NCBI GenBank assembly: GCA_002633005.1
Contig: NMRA01000163.1
Location: 32,071 to 96,070 of the forward strand
DNA length: 64,000 bases
Direction of reading: 5' to 3'
Origin: Phoronis australis
Lineage: Eukaryota; Phoronida; Phoronidae
This document shows, one piece after another, positions 59,586 to 64,000 of the stretch (position 1 is its first letter; every line of letters begins with the position of its first letter). The translations under genes and the position numbers were made by a program. Under the pieces are notes generated by a model, which saw nothing but the letters and a program-made list of their open reading frames with translations, was not told the origin of the DNA and searched no databases.

Positions 59586-60971
59586 TGTGTTCACCATCTG
59601 AAAGGTTGCGTGGGGTTAAAGATTTTTCTGCCACTCAAGCTCAATCAGGATCATCCGGTTTTGGGCTGGTAATTGACCAGTAACGTAAATCAGTATGAGG
59701 CGCACGCGAAAAAGGGCAAATTGTTACCGAGTTGCGGTAAAAATCGATTTCCTGTAACAAATGCCAAGGCTGAGTCATTTTCTATGATATGTTGAACCAA
59801 ACCATAAATTGGGTCCCCAATTTAGCACAAATGCAGACGTTCTATTTATACTCAGATATTGCGCTTTTCAGTTTTGTCATCGTTGGGCTTCCTTCTCCGT
59901 GATTTGCTTAGTAAGAAGAAAGGGTGTACATGCCATTAACGGCCCCCCTGAAAACACTGAACGCTTATCCTCTACATATGTACATGAGAAAGGGTATGCA
60001 ATTTAAAAAAGCCGGTATTGAGCAGAAGTTTGTGGCTTTGCAAAAATAGCAGAACACTAGGACAAAGTCGCCATCTTGTTGCATAACCTCACTTAGTAAG
60101 CCTTGTGCGTTAATGCAGAGTGATTAAAGTCTTCCAAACGTCTGACAAACTCCCGCTGTGAAGTACCACGTACGTAACACCGTGATGACAAGCGAAGTGG
60201 GACGGAAATCCAACTTGTTACCAATATTATAAAATACCTAATGGTGTTATCACAAGGCTCCCTAGCTATCCACCAGTTTCACAATTTTTCCAATTTATGT
60301 ACATTTAAAAAACACGGAATAAAGAGAGAACAAATGCCCATTCTAACAAAAACGTCCGGGCCAGTGCCTTCCAAGAATAAATACAACCCTTGTAGCTGAC
60401 AGATGTTTGCTAAGGTTTATTTCTTCTACACATTTTGTTATGTCTTCCTTTGTGACTGTCCCTAACGCCAGCGATACGCCTATGCCGTATGCCGGTTGTT
60501 ACGTTCTCGCGCTGTCGCCCGACGCCTGCTAATAATTGAGTGGACACGCCCCCCCCCCCCCCCCTTCCTGCGGTCCTACATTATTGGTGTGACCCGAAAT
60601 GTTGAATTTTTAAATAAGTGAAAAATATTACGAAATAACTAATGTATTGTGTTGAATTAAAATTTTGTGTCACTTTTACATGTACATGTACATATATACA
60701 TATAAAGCATCTTATAGGCTCTGCAGGACTTTGCGCCTACATGTGGGAACAGAATTAAAACACTCTGCTGTCACAAGCCCGTTGTCCCAGCTTAAAGTTG
60801 TAAAACAGTTTTCAGGAGACTTTCCTTGCTTATGTAAAGTGTTTTTACTGTTTATGTCCAAAACAGTGAAGACACTCCACTTTAGTTTATCCGTAAGAGG
60901 TAAATCTACTGTTTCTTTCCGCTTTGGTATGGAATTCCGATCTTCCAATAGGTCCTTGCAGTGCAATGCGT

Positions 60972-61591
60972 TTACTGGCCACTGCAGCAACGTTCTTTTC
61001 TTATTCTCATTATAGATTTCTTAAGTAAAATTGCTTCCGTGCCTGTGTAATATTTCATGCAATCATGCAAGTCCGATTTTGGACAATTGCCGCCAGGAGG
61101 ATACAAGTAGTTGATCCCAACCCACGCACATTCCTTATGCCACCATCCTCCAGATTTTTTCGTTGCGCAGTTTCCGCTCCATGCATCGTTGTCTCTGTCT
61201 TTAGTTGTAAAAGGCTGACCATTGATTTGCTCCATTGATGAACCAGCCATCGTCACGTTAGCTGTTGAGATATTAATTTTGTATTTATCTGACTCGTCTG
61301 CTATGAAAAACATATCGTGATTACGTGTTAGAACTGTGCCATTCCATCTAGTCATCTCATACTGTAACTTATATTGCCCTTGTCTAGTGATGTAGTGAAT
61401 GTTGTCATTGCCGAGCCACATCTCTTCATTCAAAACACCAAATCCTTCCTTGTATTCAGCCCATGGTCGATCAAACCTGAGACTTCCGTTGAATCTTCGC
61501 TGAATGATCGTCCAACCGTCTTGGCAGTAAACGTGGAATTCTCTGTGACAGTCTTTCGGACGAATTAGCAGAAAGCCCGTGAAGTCAGGTG
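60972..61591 (-). CDS. Gene D exon 3: fibrinogen C-terminal domain
   Basis: Carries EEMWLGNDNIHYIT, DRDNDAWSGNC, GGWWHKECAWVGINY and NCPKSDLHDC. The end is altered: after RIRK it reads ERCCSGQ before TAA, adding two cysteines, where gene C stops after RIRKN. The change comes from a small deletion at the end of the exon. Confidence 0.85.
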
Positions 61592-63452
61592 CTTAAAAGG
61601 GATAAACCAAAAATTGACTGAATAAAAATCAAATAAAAAATGTCATAATTCTGTGCTGAAAATACTAGGTAAGCGTCCAGTTTCACTAGGTATTCCACGA
61701 ATTTTGTATTGGGGCTCACAATCCCTTAAACAACAACTGCTTAACATATTTTAGAAAACCCAATTTGTTTGAATGGGGGCATTTCTTTGAACGGAAACTG
61801 ACGTAACTTTAATGGGTTTCAGTCTTCACCAAGTTTTCGCTCATAGTTCAGTCCAGGCTTTGGTGGTCTATGACTCTAGCTGTTTACAGGCTCTTATAAA
61901 ATGTTAAGTCTGTTCCCAAAAACCCTCGAGCTATTTTCTCATTAGAGATCAAACGAAAACGACATCTCGCCACCAGGTGCTCCGGCGATGAGTAGGAATT
62001 TAAAGTTTAAACTGTGTATAACAGCCCACCAGTTTAAAGGCGAAGGCAACCTTTTTTAATGTCACTTTTTGCAAAACTAAGGTTCGTTGACTTTCCCAGA
62101 CGCATTTTTACTTAATTACAGCTTTTCGTAATTTGATTAATTTCTCGTCCTCTACTCCGAAAGTGACGTTTTGGGAGGCAAGAGTTTCGCGCCAATTTCA
62201 TTTCATTATAGTCTGACTGTGAGGGCTGTCGAGTCACTCATTGTGCTACCTCGGTTGTGATAAGTGCGGTCGTCGTTTGCTTTTGTTTACAAGTCAGTCA
62301 ACATGCCACGCTGTTGGTGCCTGCCGGGATGTACTCATTATCGTCAGACACGCGCTCTGAGTACCTTGCGTCGCTTTCCGAAGGATGACACACTTCGCCG
62401 TACTTGGCTAGCTCGATCATGTGAAGAACGCAGCGCTACCCGTCCACGCAACGTACAAAGCAGTGGAGGGTGTGTGGCAAGCATTTTCTGCCGTCAGATT
62501 ACAAAAGAGATGTGTACGCTGAATTGATGAAAGTCCCTACGAAACAACGCCTGAAGAAGAGTACCATAGCGTCGCTGTTGATTCCCGGCAGTGCCCCGTC
62601 GCCAACCCCGAGAACTGCGATTTTAAAGCGAGAAGCCTCGCGAGCTGTGGCCACTATATACAGTGACTGGAGGCACTTCATCTACTGTCACCCGTGCCTC
62701 CAAACGTACCCCATTGCGTGCAATTATTCCGGAAAGTACTGTAGCAGTGATTCGCGCTGTCCTGTTGTCTCTAACCCAGAGCCTATTGGCAGCCCTGCAG
62801 CGATGTTGAGTAGTGGGAGTGAATACAGGCCCAGCACGACACCCAGTGAAGAGGACATATCGTCATCCAATGAACAGATCGGTGAGCATAACAATGACTG
62901 AGTCGACTGCTCTCACAGTCAGACTATATGAAAAGAAATTGGCGCGAAACTCTTGCCTCCCAAAACGTCACTTCCGGAATAGACGACGAGTAATTAATTA
63001 AATTACGAAAAGCAGTAAATAAGTGAAAAATATGTCTGGGATAATCAACCAACCTCATTTTTGCTAAAAATGACATGAAAAAAAGGTTGCCTTCGCCTAT
63101 AATCCGAGAGTGTTTTGTGTTACATTTTTGTGCAAGAATATTGTTTAGAGGATCATGGGTGATTGTCTTCATTATTGTTGGAATGCATTGAGTGATAAAT
63201 GGTCTCAATCGGTGACTCAGTCGGTTAAGTACAGCTGCGATCGCGGTCAAAGTGCTACCAGGAAATGCTTTTCATCACTGGTCCCTTCTTCCGGTGCAGC
63301 TAACCAGCCTTTTTTCCCAAATTTCAGTTTTAGGCATTATATATGAAGGGAATGCATTGTTGAGGTTTGTGGTAGTAAGTTGTGGGTTCGGTGTACCATG
63401 TGCAACACAGTGACAGAGTATACTCACCAGGGTCTGAACAGTCAGTGTGGAC
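60972..63452 (-). CDS. Gene D: PAN/apple-fibrinogen gene, 5' end outside window
   Basis: Two of three exons are inside: microexon 63452-63428 and fibrinogen exon 61591-60972, together 215 codons including stop and in matching phase. By analogy with genes A to C, the signal peptide and PAN exon should lie beyond 64000. The short intron 2 is 1.8 kb and contains a THAP/P-like element. It is the unit 2 copy of gene C. No break is visible in what can be read. Confidence 0.7.
61592..62033. other. Gene D intron 2, nothing recognised
   Basis: No repeat or gene is supported in this stretch. Confidence 0.4.
62034..63102. mobile_element. THAP/P-like element (1.07 kb)
   Basis: Termini TTAAAGGCGAAGGCAACC and GGTTGCCTTCGCCTATAA. 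It belongs to the same family as 30666-32004, with long arms and a THAP frame in plus orientation. It lies in gene D intron 2. No catalytic region is present. Confidence 0.75.
62303..62890 (+). pseudogene. THAP-domain gene remnant in transposon
   Basis: Starts MPRCWCLPGCTHYRQTRALS, then LRRFPKDDTLRRTWLARSCE, so the first half of the finger is intact. A deletion of about 7 bp near 62465 shifts the frame before VCGKHF; downstream another frame reads YAELMKVPTKQRLKKSTIAS. It has decayed independently of the copy at 30941. Confidence 0.7.
63103..63427. other. Gene D intron 2 upstream part, nothing recognised
   Basis: No coding or repeat feature is supported. Confidence 0.4.
63428..63452 (-). CDS. 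Gene D exon 2: 25-nt microexon
   Basis: Encodes VHTDCSDP plus one base, with donor GTGAGTATA and acceptor ending TTGCAG. Length and phase match the other three copies; Arg is replaced by Thr. Confidence 0.8.
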
Positions 63453-64000
63453 CTGCAATGTAACAAAGAGAAAATTCACAATTGGCTTGGTTGTCCATGA
63501 CTTGCGCATTCATAATTAAAGGCTAACTAAAACATGCCGCAGTAGGCCTAATCATTAAATTTCGAATTAAACACGCACTCACGTGTTTTGCCTGCAGGAA
63601 AAGACGTCACTTTCGTGACCTGAATCCGACCAAACGTACCATACATGTAGCATGCAAACTGCAGTATTGATAAGACCCAGGCAGTGTGCCAGCGTTGCCG
63701 GTTGGTTGCATAAAAATCAGTCTTGAACAATCTTGAAACGAAAAAAACACCCACAAACAGAAACTTTTTTATAAAGATATGACGAGTTCAGTGTGACGTC
63801 TGTTCACTATTCACGGTGATATTATTATACGCCAGATCAAAGAACCCAGGAAGGCGATACGTCCACTGGGTGGGTTTCCAAATTTGCGATATTCACCTAA
63901 CGCTTGAAAAACGCTCCGCCGCCACTAGTCATATAGCACTTTTTTAAAGTTTATCGCAATAGACCGATATCTCAGTCTTAATTTGTGGGCATGGAAAGGC
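63453..64000. other. Start of gene D intron 1 region, nothing recognised
   Basis: Expected to be intron by analogy with genes A to C. No exon or repeat is recognised, apart from one TACATGTA octamer near 63643. Confidence 0.35.

Larger units (their letters stand above)
35237..64000. repeat. Duplicated block, unit 2 (genes B and D), incomplete
   Basis: Direct repeat of 872 onwards. Relative to unit 1 it carries extra insertions at about 42575-44520, 48429-53482, 53566-54709, 57849-58863 and 59419-59572. It lacks the insertions at 12617-13022, 15648-16138 and 16771-17171 and the segment 3284-6322. The right end is outside the window. Confidence 0.8.

Overview
The window is metazoan nuclear DNA. 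It has GT-AG introns of 7 to 14 kb, secreted extracellular-domain genes, and remnants of LINE, Penelope-type, hAT, Harbinger-like and THAP/P-like elements. I see no bacterial operon structure and no intact long reading frame. The mix of PAN/apple and fibrinogen-type lectin domains suggests a marine invertebrate, but the sequence alone does not name the phylum. There is a gap of N at 43475-43539 and one ambiguous base at 5229.

The only gene family I can support is a minus-strand cluster of four paralogues, each with three exons: a signal peptide plus PAN/apple exon, a 25-nt microexon, and one exon carrying a whole fibrinogen C-terminal (FReD) domain. In transcription order they are D (63452 to 60972, first exon beyond the window), B (56320 to 38755), C (34383 to 22118) and A (17566 to 8122). 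Phases agree at every junction. A and C predict secreted proteins of 302 and 300 residues. B has an in-frame stop in the fibrinogen domain and is probably a pseudogene. A separate truncated fibrinogen fragment lies at 21198-21423.

The layout is a large direct duplication. Unit 1 (about 872-35236, genes A and C) is repeated as unit 2 (about 35237 to beyond 64000, genes B and D). A and C are themselves an older duplicate pair. Aligning the units by eye exposes many copy-specific insertions with empty sites: a 491-bp hAT-like element with perfect 8-bp target duplications (15648-16138), two Harbinger-like MITEs (12617-13022, 16771-17171), a 5.05-kb insertion (48429-53482), a 1.0-kb hAT-like element holding a tRNA-like segment (57849-58863), and others. 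THAP-domain fragments occur at four places, two of them inside elements with long terminal inverted repeats.

The most unusual signal is an octamer, TACATGTA, scattered through the window. Where the duplicated units can be compared, the difference is again and again exactly six bases: TA in one copy and TACATGTA in the other, in both directions, with two sites that have gained two units. This is what repeated cut-and-paste excision of a Tc1/mariner-type element with CA...TG ends would leave.
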